From assembly GCF_000760695.4 (NCBI RefSeq), contig NZ_JHEG04000001.1:9400125-9464124 (forward strand): 64,000 bases of DNA. The letters are read 5' to 3'. This document shows, piece by piece, positions 25,897 to 33,488 of the stretch. Origin of the DNA: Tolypothrix bouteillei VB521301 (GTDB lineage Bacteria > Cyanobacteriota > Cyanobacteriia > Cyanobacteriales > Nostocaceae). The stretch's first letter is position 1; the number at the start of each line of letters is the position of its first letter. Below the pieces are notes generated by a model. That model was not told where the DNA came from. It searched no databases and worked only from the letters and a program-made list of their open reading frames with translations. The translations under genes were made by a program, and so were the position numbers.

Positions 25897-26055
25897 AGAC
25901 CAGAGAAAGCAGGCGGGTTTCCCGCCTGTAGGGTTAGACTCACCATTAGTCATTAGTCATTAGCCCTCCCTTGTTCGCCAGTTGCCAGAGTGCGGGAAAC
26001 CCGCCTACAGCACTGGTCTCACCGTTAGCCATCAGCCATTACCCATTAGCCATTA
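25897..26055. repeat. Composite repeat: inverted GGGTTTCCCGCC blocks with heptamers
   Basis: An inverted copy (GCGGGTTTCCCGCC, 25914-25927) and a direct copy (GCGGGAAACCCGCC, 25992-26005) of the R4 repeat flank CATTAGT heptamers, and more CCATTAG-type heptamers follow to 26055. Related R4 copies are at 23513-23548 and 56419-56463. Confidence 0.7.
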
Positions 26056-26063
26056 GCATACCC

Positions 26064-27107
26064 CTATATAACTCCCAATTTTGCTAACCTTTCTATAGTT
26101 TCTTGCTGAGTTTGGATAAAATGTTTGCGGTCTACTTGTTTATCCAACATAGTATTTGCTGGGTAGAAGTGAGATTGAGAATAACTTTGTGCGTAGAGTT
26201 CCAAACGCTGTCGGGAAAGTAAATTATTTAACCCCGGTCGGCGACGATAGCGACGTAAAGCTGCTAGATCGATCTCTGCAAATGCTGCCATGCTTTCCCC
26301 TGAAGCAGTTTCCGCTAAAACCAATCCCCTATAGTCAAGAATTTTTGAGCCACCGTCAGTAGAAGCGCTGGGAATAGCAGTGTTAGCAATACCTGCACTA
26401 TTTGCGGAAACTACATATGCCATATTCTCTACTGCGCGGCAGATTTTTGCTGCTTCTTTGGGTGTACGTTCTTTGCCATAAACTTCTGAAGTTGAATGCA
26501 GAAAAATTTCTGCCCCCCGCATTGTCAGACATCGCGCCACTTCTGGATATAAAATCTCTTCTGAAGCAAGCGCAGCCAAATTACCAATTGCTGTTTTCGC
26601 AACGGGAAAAACACCTTCTAGTCCGTAGCAGTCGAGATACTTATCCCAAACATCATGGGGAGTTGGAGCAAACATGGAATTTAGCCGCCGATAGCGCAAG
26701 ATAACTGTTCCAGAGGGGTCGATGACAAAGCAAGTTTGAAAGTAAAGCCCTGGAAAGTTTGGGTCAACCTCGTAAGCGTTACCTGCTAGAAAAATTTTAT
26801 ACTGCTGTGCAATTTTACCAAGCGCTTCATATTCTGCACCCGCCATTTCAAGACATGCTTTTTCTTTCCAAACAGCTAGTGATTCTCCCATGGGAAAACC
26901 TGTAAGGAAATATTCTGGTAGAACAATCAAACGACAGTCACTACCAATAAACGCAATACTAGCAGCAATTTGTTTTGCCAGACGGTTGATAGTGTCTTGC
27001 ATCAACAAGCCTACTTCTTGACGGTCAGTTAGCTGGTTAATAGCATGACAAGTCACTTGCAGTGCTAAGGCTCGAAATGATTCTATGGTTTCGCGATCGG
27101 CTACCAT
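26064..27107 (-). CDS. Nitrilase-superfamily protein lacking the catalytic Cys and Lys
   Basis: 347 residues with the nitrilase (carbon-nitrogen hydrolase) fold throughout. Glu65 is kept (RLIVLPEYFLTGFPMG). The Lys position is Arg (ILRYRRLNSMF, about R141) and the nucleophile block reads GNLAALASEEILYPE, with Ser182 (codon 26562-26564, TCA) where the family has Cys in ICYDxxFPE. With the Cys-Glu-Lys triad reduced to Glu, normal amide or nitrile hydrolysis is unlikely. It may be a regulatory or structural subunit, or use a changed chemistry. Same strand as the aldehyde dehydrogenase downstream, but 243 repeat-filled bases lie between. Confidence 0.8.
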   Translation of the reverse strand: MVADRETIESFRALALQVTCHAINQLTDRQEVGLLMQDTINRLAKQIAASIAFIGSDCRLIVLPEYFLTGFPMGESLAVWKEKACLEMAGAEYEALGKIAQQYKIFLAGNAYEVDPNFPGLYFQTCFVIDPSGTVILRYRRLNSMFAPTPHDVWDKYLDCYGLEGVFPVAKTAIGNLAALASEEILYPEVARCLTMRGAEIFLHSTSEVYGKERTPKEAAKICRAVENMAYVVSANSAGIANTAIPSASTDGGSKILDYRGLVLAETASGESMAAFAEIDLAALRRYRRRPGLNNLLSRQRLELYAQSYSQSHFYPANTMLDKQVDRKHFIQTQQETIERLAKLGVI

Positions 27108-27500
27108 ACTCTGCTTTGTCTGTATTTTTACTCATTTTACGTTGTCAGTGGTGGTAAGCGATCGCTTGCTACTTCATTATTTTTATGTTCCAAAAGTTAG
27201 ATATAGTCATGCTATCAAAGTTGTATGATGAGAAATTAGCATAATTATTTGTTCTTTATGCTTAATCTTTCTCAGCCATAAATTATTGTTTTTAATTAAG
27301 AAAACTTGTATAGAAATTATTGGAATAGAGCACTTTATTTAAATTTACATAAGAATCTAACTTTGATTTTAGAAATATTAAGTCGGATGGGCATTGCAGG
27401 TCTGACTGCAAGTTTTTCAAAAATCCTTCAAAACTCCTAAATTGATTTAAAAACTTTCAACCTCAGTTATTGTCTGCTTGAAAAGCAAGAATAAGAGATT
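27108..27500. other. Gene-free divergent promoter region
   Basis: About 390 AT-rich bases between the divergent nitrilase-like and HMA-like genes. No hairpin or repeat stands out; it presumably carries both promoters but no convincing -35/-10 pair was found. Confidence 0.5.
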
Positions 27501-28151
27501 ATGAATTCTAGAAAAAGAGATAATTCTGGCAAAAATCCTATTTTCCATCAATCCCAGCAAGCTAGCAAAACCAATTCAAGTGTAGCTCATAAAACTACGC
27601 AACCTGAAAGGATATCTTATAGTGTTGCTCACGCAATTCCCGGACGCATTCGTTTTCGCATTCCTCGGCTAGTGAAGGATTCTACCTATGCCAAGAAACT
27701 GCAGCAGGTTATGGAATTTGACTCGAAAATTAAGAAAGTACGTGTTAACCCTGCTGCAGCATCGATTGTTATCGATTATTCGAGAGAGATGGTAAGAGAT
27801 GAGGAAATGCGATCGCATCTAATTCATCTGATACAAACGGCTCCTAATATAGCGATCCCAGTCGGAGTCACAGCTAAATCAATTGTGGGAACTATTTTTG
27901 ATGCTGCTATCCACCTCATCGACACAACACGTAATATTAACCAAGCACGCAATGCTATTAAGTACCAAAGATTTAGAAAAGATACTTGGGAGCGGGTTCT
28001 TTCCACCACAAGAAATATCATCAAAAGGCTAAAATCTGCTACCATGTTAATCCTGCCTAACAAACGATGGCAACGGCGCAGCCAGTCCGATGAGATAGGT
28101 GGTTTGCAGCCTTTAAAATTGCAAACTGTTGGGGAGGGTGACTTAGTTTAG
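27501..28151 (+). CDS. HMA-like domain protein
   Basis: 216 residues. The region ~38-100 (SYSVAHAIPGRIRFRIPRLVKDSTYAKKLQQVMEF... VRVNPAAASIVIDYSREMV) has the ferredoxin-like beta-alpha-beta pattern of the metal-domain-like N-terminus of some P-type ATPases, but no CxxC copper site, so metal transfer is doubtful. A hydrophobic stretch follows at ~118-140 (IPVGVTAKSIVGTIFDAAIH) and the C-terminus is basic. It lies 19 bases upstream of the PAP2 gene, which carries a similar N-terminal domain: clearly one operon. Confidence 0.72.
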   Translation: MNSRKRDNSGKNPIFHQSQQASKTNSSVAHKTTQPERISYSVAHAIPGRIRFRIPRLVKDSTYAKKLQQVMEFDSKIKKVRVNPAAASIVIDYSREMVRDEEMRSHLIHLIQTAPNIAIPVGVTAKSIVGTIFDAAIHLIDTTRNINQARNAIKYQRFRKDTWERVLSTTRNIIKRLKSATMLILPNKRWQRRSQSDEIGGLQPLKLQTVGEGDLV

Positions 28152-28170
28152 CCTTTGATGAAGTAGAAAA

Positions 28171-29259
28171 ATGGGAATTCCTCATTTCAACAAACTCCCC
28201 GAGCAAAATCCTTTAGTTCAAGCACTACACACTGCTGTCAAAGGAAGAGCAAGGTATAAAGTTAATGGGCTTTACCGTTCGGAAGCTTTTAAAAGGTACC
28301 TTGAACTTAGATTGTTAAATGAAAAAGGCATTCAGCAAGTGAGCGCCAATCACTATACAGGAAATGTTCTTGTTCTTTTTCCTTCCAATCGCAGCCCAAA
28401 GTCCATTGCATCACTTATCCAAAATATAGTCTTTGATTACAGACAACAGATTGAAAAATCATTCATCAAAACGGAAGCAGAAAAAAAACAAGACGTTGCA
28501 AGGAAAGCGATATTAGCAGAAACACCCTTGCAGCAACCAATAGACAAAGCGGGAAGACAACTTATTTTGCTATCGGGAACGGCAGTTAGTACTCTAATTG
28601 TAAGTACTTTTTTGCTGCACCGATTTGGTCTTGACGAAAGTATTTTGCTGGCAATTCAAAGATTGCATACGCCACTTCTCGATCGCATTATGATTGGGAT
28701 AACTTCTCTTGGTGGCTCAGTCGGTTTGCCATGGATTTGTTTGGCATTTGCAACTAGCCCGATCTATAACAACCGTCGTTCAGAAGCGACAACTTTTGGT
28801 ATAGCTACAGTTGGTGCGATCGGCTTAAATTATTTGTTGAAAGAACGCTTTGGTAGAGCACGTCCAGCATTGTGGGACTGGATTGTAAATGTGGGTCATT
28901 ACAGCTTTCCTAGCGGACATGCAATGATGTCGATGGTGATTTATGGCTTTATTGCCTATACTTTAGCAAAACAATTTCCTCACCACAGAAAGCAAATTTT
29001 TGCCTTGACCATTCTCTTAATTGCGGCGATTGGGTTTAGTAGACTTTATTTAGGTGTACATTGGCCTACTGATGTTGCAGCTGGTTATGCTGTCGGTTTG
29101 CTATGGTTAATTGCCTGTATCTTTGGCTTTAATCTGTTGCGAAAATACCGCTTATTACAACAGCTTCAAAAAGATGAAAATATACCGATTGAAGGTCTCC
29201 CCAATCTGCAATTTCCTCTTAGAGAAAATTCAGCTATAGCAGTCATAGATGAAATATAA
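28171..29259 (+). CDS. HMA-like domain fused to PAP2 phosphatase
   Basis: 362 residues. N-terminal ~100: GRARYKVNGLYRSEAFKRYLELRLL... VSANHYTGNVLVLF, a second HMA-like domain without CxxC. From ~130: membrane PAP2 (lipid phosphatase) with motif C1 KERFGRARP, C2 SFPSGHAMMSM and C3 SRLYLGVHWPTDVAAG, all catalytic residues intact, and about five or six membrane helices. It probably dephosphorylates a lipid phosphate or isoprenyl pyrophosphate. The fused domain and the preceding gene may sense or recruit a substrate. Confidence 0.85.
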   Translation: MGIPHFNKLPEQNPLVQALHTAVKGRARYKVNGLYRSEAFKRYLELRLLNEKGIQQVSANHYTGNVLVLFPSNRSPKSIASLIQNIVFDYRQQIEKSFIKTEAEKKQDVARKAILAETPLQQPIDKAGRQLILLSGTAVSTLIVSTFLLHRFGLDESILLAIQRLHTPLLDRIMIGITSLGGSVGLPWICLAFATSPIYNNRRSEATTFGIATVGAIGLNYLLKERFGRARPALWDWIVNVGHYSFPSGHAMMSMVIYGFIAYTLAKQFPHHRKQIFALTILLIAAIGFSRLYLGVHWPTDVAAGYAVGLLWLIACIFGFNLLRKYRLLQQLQKDENIPIEGLPNLQFPLRENSAIAVIDEI

Positions 29260-29269
29260 AAATAAGAGT

Positions 29270-29340
29270 GAAAATTGCTAATAACTAATACCTAATTGCT
29301 TTTTGACCATTAGCTATTAACCATTAGCTATTAGCAATCC
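29270..29340 (+). repeat. Heptamer-type repeat (CATTAGCTATTAG) between genes
   Basis: TAACTAATACCTAATTG followed by CCATTAGCTATTAACCATTAGCTATTAGC-type heptamers. Same family as 25831 and 56330. No gene here. Confidence 0.6.
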
Positions 29341-29397
29341 AAATTATTTTCGGGTGCAACAGGAGCAAGCATATCAATTGCCTTGTTTTTCTGATGC

Positions 29398-30183
29398 TTA
29401 TAAAGCTTTATCCCATTCTAGTTGATGTGCTAAACCATACTTAATAAAATCTTCTTCTTTAGCTTTATCACTTTTACCAAATACACCCAAACTATAAGGG
29501 TTGTCTTGCATTCTTTGTGTAACGAGTTCTTTTTCAAATCCTATTGCTTCTTCTCTAGGCTGCTCCGGTTTAAAAAAGTCTATAACTAAGACTGTTCTGT
29601 CATAATTGGTGTAATTATGCGGACAGTGTGGAAAGCTATGGTCTAAAACCATAACTTCGCCTTCATACCAGTAAAGTTGCTCGTGACATATTTTCATCGC
29701 CACATCCCCTTCTGGTACGATCAATCCCAAATAACCGCGATTCATATGTGGGTTATAGTTCACGTGCAATTTGATATCTAAACCGGGATGAAATGTACCA
29801 AAATATACGTTTCTAATAATATCATCACTGCTAATTTCTATGATATTCGTTAAATTTGGGAAATATTTCTCTCTTAAAGCAAGTGCTTTTTCTGATGCTT
29901 CATACGAATTATAATCTGGATATTGTATTTGATGCAATTTAATATATTCTTCAATAAAGATGCCTTGAAATAAAATCCCAAATGCGCTGTATTTGGAATT
30001 TCCCTTAGTTTTAATTGTTTTATTTTTTGGTCCCAGAACTTCGTAAGTAAATTTTAACTCTTCATCAGAGGCATCGCGATTAAAACGTGTAAATTCATCT
30101 CGGATCGCTCGCCAATTATCTTGAAAACTGTTGAGAAAAGGAAATTGCTTTGGATCTAGATGGTACTCATTAAAACTTTCCAT
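29398..30183 (-). CDS. Aspartyl/asparaginyl beta-hydroxylase-like protein
   Basis: 261 residues; ATG at 30183 with a strong AGGAGG. The double-stranded beta-helix core shows LDIKLHVNYNPHMNRGYLGLIVPEGDV and WYEGEVMVLDHSFPHCPHNYTNYDRTVLVIDFF, matching the family pattern with the two Fe-binding histidines (HVNY and SFPH) and the 2-oxoglutarate-binding Arg (DRTVLV). Family members hydroxylate Asp or Asn side chains or free small molecules using Fe(II) and 2-oxoglutarate. Divergent from the dihydropyrimidinase gene. The target is unknown. Confidence 0.85.
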   Translation of the reverse strand: MESFNEYHLDPKQFPFLNSFQDNWRAIRDEFTRFNRDASDEELKFTYEVLGPKNKTIKTKGNSKYSAFGILFQGIFIEEYIKLHQIQYPDYNSYEASEKALALREKYFPNLTNIIEISSDDIIRNVYFGTFHPGLDIKLHVNYNPHMNRGYLGLIVPEGDVAMKICHEQLYWYEGEVMVLDHSFPHCPHNYTNYDRTVLVIDFFKPEQPREEAIGFEKELVTQRMQDNPYSLGVFGKSDKAKEEDFIKYGLAHQLEWDKAL

Positions 30184-30190
30184 TGTTTTT

Positions 30191-30196
30191 CCTCCT
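30191..30196 (-). promoter_or_regulatory. Shine-Dalgarno deciding the beta-hydroxylase start
   Basis: AGGAGG (minus strand), seven bases before the ATG at 30183. It excludes the in-frame upstream start at 30219. Confidence 0.75.
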
Positions 30197-30410
30197 AAAA
30201 TAATTGTATTAAAAAACATTACGCAATGTTGAAATTCAGTCTGTGCCCTAGAAGGATGCTAAAATTCCTAAATAAACTGGGGTATTCATTTCATCCACGT
30301 AGAAGTTGCACATTTTTCATGAGGACTGTTATTGGTTAGTTACTCAGCATTTCACCATTAACCAGTAACCACTAACTACTAACAGCCTTCACGCCAAATA
30401 TGTAAATTCA

Positions 30411-31913
30411 ATGCGTAACAACTATTTTAACGTGAGGTCTACTGTGTCTGAGGTTCCCGTATTAGATCTAATTATTAAAAATGTGCGGGTAGTGCTTCCC
30501 CATCAGGAGGGTGTTGAATTGCTAGATTTGGGTATTAAGGATGGGAAATTTGCCCAAATTGCTCCTCATATTAGCCCAGATACAAGCAAAGAAGTATTTG
30601 ATGCTCAAAATTTGCTGGGCTTTCCTGGGGTTGTGGATGCTCACATGCATATAGGGATCTATCAACCTCTGGACCGAGATGCTCTGACTGAAACTAAAGC
30701 AGCCGCTATGGGAGGAGTGACTACCAGCCTGAATTACATTCGTACAGGGCAGTATTATCTCAATAAGGGCGGTTCCTATAAAGATTTTTTTCCAGAAGTG
30801 CTGGGACTTTCGCAGGGAAATTTTTTTGTTGATTACGGCTATCATATTGCCCCAATTAGCGCTCAACATATTGATGAGATGCAGATGCTATTTGAGGAGT
30901 ATGGAATTGGCTCGTTCAAAATCTTTATGTTTTACGGGGGCTATGGTTTGCACGGTCTTTCTGACCAACAAAATCTTTTCCTGATGATTAACAAAGAGGA
31001 AAGGTACGACTTAGCTCACTTTGAATTTATTATGCGCGGTCTGAGCAAGCTGAGGGAAAGCCACCCAGAAGCAAGCGATCGCATTAGCCTGAGTCTTCAT
31101 TGTGAAGTCGCTGATATCCTCAACGCCTACACTAAAATTGTCCAACAGGATACCACGCTTACGGGTTTAAAAGCATACAGCGCTGCTCGTCCGCCCCATT
31201 CTGAAGGGTTAGCCATCTGCATTGCTTCCTACTTGGCACACGAAACCAATTGTTTCAATATAAATCTATTACATCTCAGTTCTCGCAAAGCAGTGGAAGC
31301 TGCTTTAATGATGCAAACAGTCTTTCCTCACATCAATTTCCGACGGGAAGTCACTGTTGGACACCTTTTGTTAGATATAGATACACCTACAGGCAAATGG
31401 GCTAAGGTTAACCCTCCAATCCGTTCCCGTGCAGACGTAGAATACTTGTGGCATGCTGTACTCAATCGCCAAATAGATTGGATTGTCAGCGATCACGCTT
31501 GTTGTTCCGCCGAACAAAAAGTTAATCTGAAAGACCCAAATAACATTTGGCTAGCCAAATCCGGATTTGGTGGTACGGAGTACCTCCTTTCTGGTGTTTT
31601 TAGCGAAGGTAGCAAGCGCGGTATGTCCTACAATCACATGGCAGAGTTACTCAGCTCCAATCCCGCCCAAAGGTTTGGTTTGCGTTCAAAAGGTAACATT
31701 GCCATTGGTTATGATGCTGATTTAGCACTGCTAGACCCTAATGAGACTTTTGTTGTGCGTGCGACAGAATCAGAGTCACAGCAAGGCTATACCCCCTTTG
31801 AAGGATTGGAGTTAACGGGACGGGTGAAAACAACTTTTTTACGTGGAAACAAAATTTGCGATCGCGGACAAGTCATTGGTGCGCCCATAGGACGTTTTTG
31901 TAGTGGTTCTTAG
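30411..31913 (+). CDS. Dihydropyrimidinase / D-hydantoinase family amidohydrolase
   Basis: 500 residues. Binuclear metal site: DAHMHIG (HxH), carboxylated Lys in GSFKIFMF, His in LSLHCEVAD and LLHLSS, and Asp in IVSDHACC. These enzymes open cyclic ureides (dihydrouracil, hydantoin, allantoin or dihydroorotate). The N-terminal LLDLGIKDGKFAQIA and C-terminal small beta domain are normal. ATG at 30411 lacks a strong SD; a GTG at 30444 has GAGG at 6 bases and gives a start at VSEVPV. Tail-to-tail with hyuB (4-base overlap of stop codons). Confidence 0.88.
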   Translation: MRNNYFNVRSTVSEVPVLDLIIKNVRVVLPHQEGVELLDLGIKDGKFAQIAPHISPDTSKEVFDAQNLLGFPGVVDAHMHIGIYQPLDRDALTETKAAAMGGVTTSLNYIRTGQYYLNKGGSYKDFFPEVLGLSQGNFFVDYGYHIAPISAQHIDEMQMLFEEYGIGSFKIFMFYGGYGLHGLSDQQNLFLMINKEERYDLAHFEFIMRGLSKLRESHPEASDRISLSLHCEVADILNAYTKIVQQDTTLTGLKAYSAARPPHSEGLAICIASYLAHETNCFNINLLHLSSRKAVEAALMMQTVFPHINFRREVTVGHLLLDIDTPTGKWAKVNPPIRSRADVEYLWHAVLNRQIDWIVSDHACCSAEQKVNLKDPNNIWLAKSGFGGTEYLLSGVFSEGSKRGMSYNHMAELLSSNPAQRFGLRSKGNIAIGYDADLALLDPNETFVVRATESESQQGYTPFEGLELTGRVKTTFLRGNKICDRGQVIGAPIGRFCSGS

Positions 31914-33460
31914 CGGGCTTTCCCGAAACCTCCTCCTCCTGGGGTTTCTATAACAAAAACATCTCCAGGTTGCATCTCTACTGTTGCAGTACTGTCCAAA
32001 TTCTCTTCAGTTCCATCCTGACGCTGTATCCAGTTACGTCCTACCTGTCCCGCTTCACCGCCATTTAATCCAAAAGGAGGAACAAGCCGATGGTTGGAGA
32101 GAATATTAGCTGTCATGGGTTCTAAAAACCGAATGCGGCGGGTAACTCCATCACCACCGGAATGTTTTCCTTTTCCACCGCTATTGGAACGAAGAGTAAA
32201 GCTTTCTACTTGTACGGGATAGCGAGATTCTAACACTTCTGGGTCTGTCAAGCGAGAGTTAGTCATGTGGGAATGAACGCCGTCAGTTCCATCGAAATCA
32301 ATTCCCGCACCAGAACCACCGCAGATGGTTTCATAATATTGATAGCGATCGCTCCCGAAAGTCAAGTTATTCATTGTGCCTTGAGAAGCAGCCATCACAC
32401 CCAAAGCCCCATACAAAGCATCGACAATGGTTTGAGAAGTCTCGACATTACCAGCTACGACAGCGGCTGGGTAAGTTGGGTTAAGCATACAGCCTTTGGG
32501 AATGATAATTTCGAGTGGGTTAAGACACCCAGCATTCAGGGGAATATTATCATCCACCAGAGTTCGGAAGACGTATAAGACTGCTGCTTGAGTTACGGCT
32601 TTAGGAGCATTAAAGTTACTCTGAAGTTGTTGAGAAGTGCCAGTAAAATCAATAGTAGCACTGCGATTTTGTCGGTGAATTGTTATTTTCACTTGAATCC
32701 GTGCTTTGTTATCCATTTCATAGATAAAAGAGCCATCTTGAAGAACATCAATAGCTCTTCTCACTGCTTCTTCAGCATTATCTTGCACAAATTTCATGTA
32801 AGTTTGAACTGTTTCAAGCCCGTATTGTGATACCATTTTATGAAGTTCTTGAACTCCTCTTTCATTAGCAGCAATTTGTGCTTTAAAATCAGCTAAATTT
32901 TGTTCGAGATTGCGGGCGGGGTAAGAATGATTTAAGAGTACATTACGGACTTCAGTTTCCCGAAAATTGCCTTGTTCAACTAAGAGAAAATTATCAAAAA
33001 GAATGCCTTCTTCTTCTACTGTAATGCTGTGAGAAGGCATGGAACCGGGAGCAATCCCGCCAATATCGGCTTGGTGTCCGCGAGAAGCAACGTAGAAAAG
33101 GGGAGTATAAAATGTATCTAAAAACACGGGGGTAATTGCAGTCACGTCAGGAAGATGGGTTCCCCCGTTATAGGGATTGTTCGATAGATAGACGTTTCCC
33201 GGTTTTATTGTGTCGCCTTTATCGTGAATTAAACTGCGGACGCTTTCGCTCATCGAGCCTAAGTGTACGGGAATGTGGGGAGCGTTAGCGACTAAGGAGC
33301 CGGTTTGGTCGAAAATAGCACAGGAGAAATCTAGCCTCTCTTTGATGTTTACCGATGCTGCTGTGTTTTGCAGGACAATTCCCATTTGTTCGGCGTTAAA
33401 TTGAAAGAGGTTTTTGAAGATTTCTAAGCGGACGGGGTCGGGTTGAGATATTGCGTGCAT
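31910..33460 (-). CDS. hyuB: Hydantoinase B/oxoprolinase beta subunit
   Basis: 516 residues, usual for HyuB. Family blocks: NMGIVLQNTAASVNIKERLDFSCAIFD, LIANAPHIPVHLGSMSESV, NPYNGGTHLPDVTAITPVF, GSGAGIDFDGTDGVHSHMTNSRLTDPE and the Gly-rich QPGDVFVIETPGGGGFG end. With HyuA it hydrolyses 5-oxoproline, N-methylhydantoin or related lactams with ATP. Downstream of hyuA with 28 bases between the genes: one operon. Its stop overlaps that of the dihydropyrimidinase. Confidence 0.9.
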   Translation of the reverse strand: MHAISQPDPVRLEIFKNLFQFNAEQMGIVLQNTAASVNIKERLDFSCAIFDQTGSLVANAPHIPVHLGSMSESVRSLIHDKGDTIKPGNVYLSNNPYNGGTHLPDVTAITPVFLDTFYTPLFYVASRGHQADIGGIAPGSMPSHSITVEEEGILFDNFLLVEQGNFRETEVRNVLLNHSYPARNLEQNLADFKAQIAANERGVQELHKMVSQYGLETVQTYMKFVQDNAEEAVRRAIDVLQDGSFIYEMDNKARIQVKITIHRQNRSATIDFTGTSQQLQSNFNAPKAVTQAAVLYVFRTLVDDNIPLNAGCLNPLEIIIPKGCMLNPTYPAAVVAGNVETSQTIVDALYGALGVMAASQGTMNNLTFGSDRYQYYETICGGSGAGIDFDGTDGVHSHMTNSRLTDPEVLESRYPVQVESFTLRSNSGGKGKHSGGDGVTRRIRFLEPMTANILSNHRLVPPFGLNGGEAGQVGRNWIQRQDGTEENLDSTATVEMQPGDVFVIETPGGGGFGKAR

Positions 33461-33488
33461 TTTGGTTTTCGTTTTATTATCACGACGC

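Noticed and set aside
25831..26055. Possible CRISPR-like array
   Set aside because: Repeats are 7-bp heptamers in direct contact with no unique spacers. This is short tandem repeat DNA.
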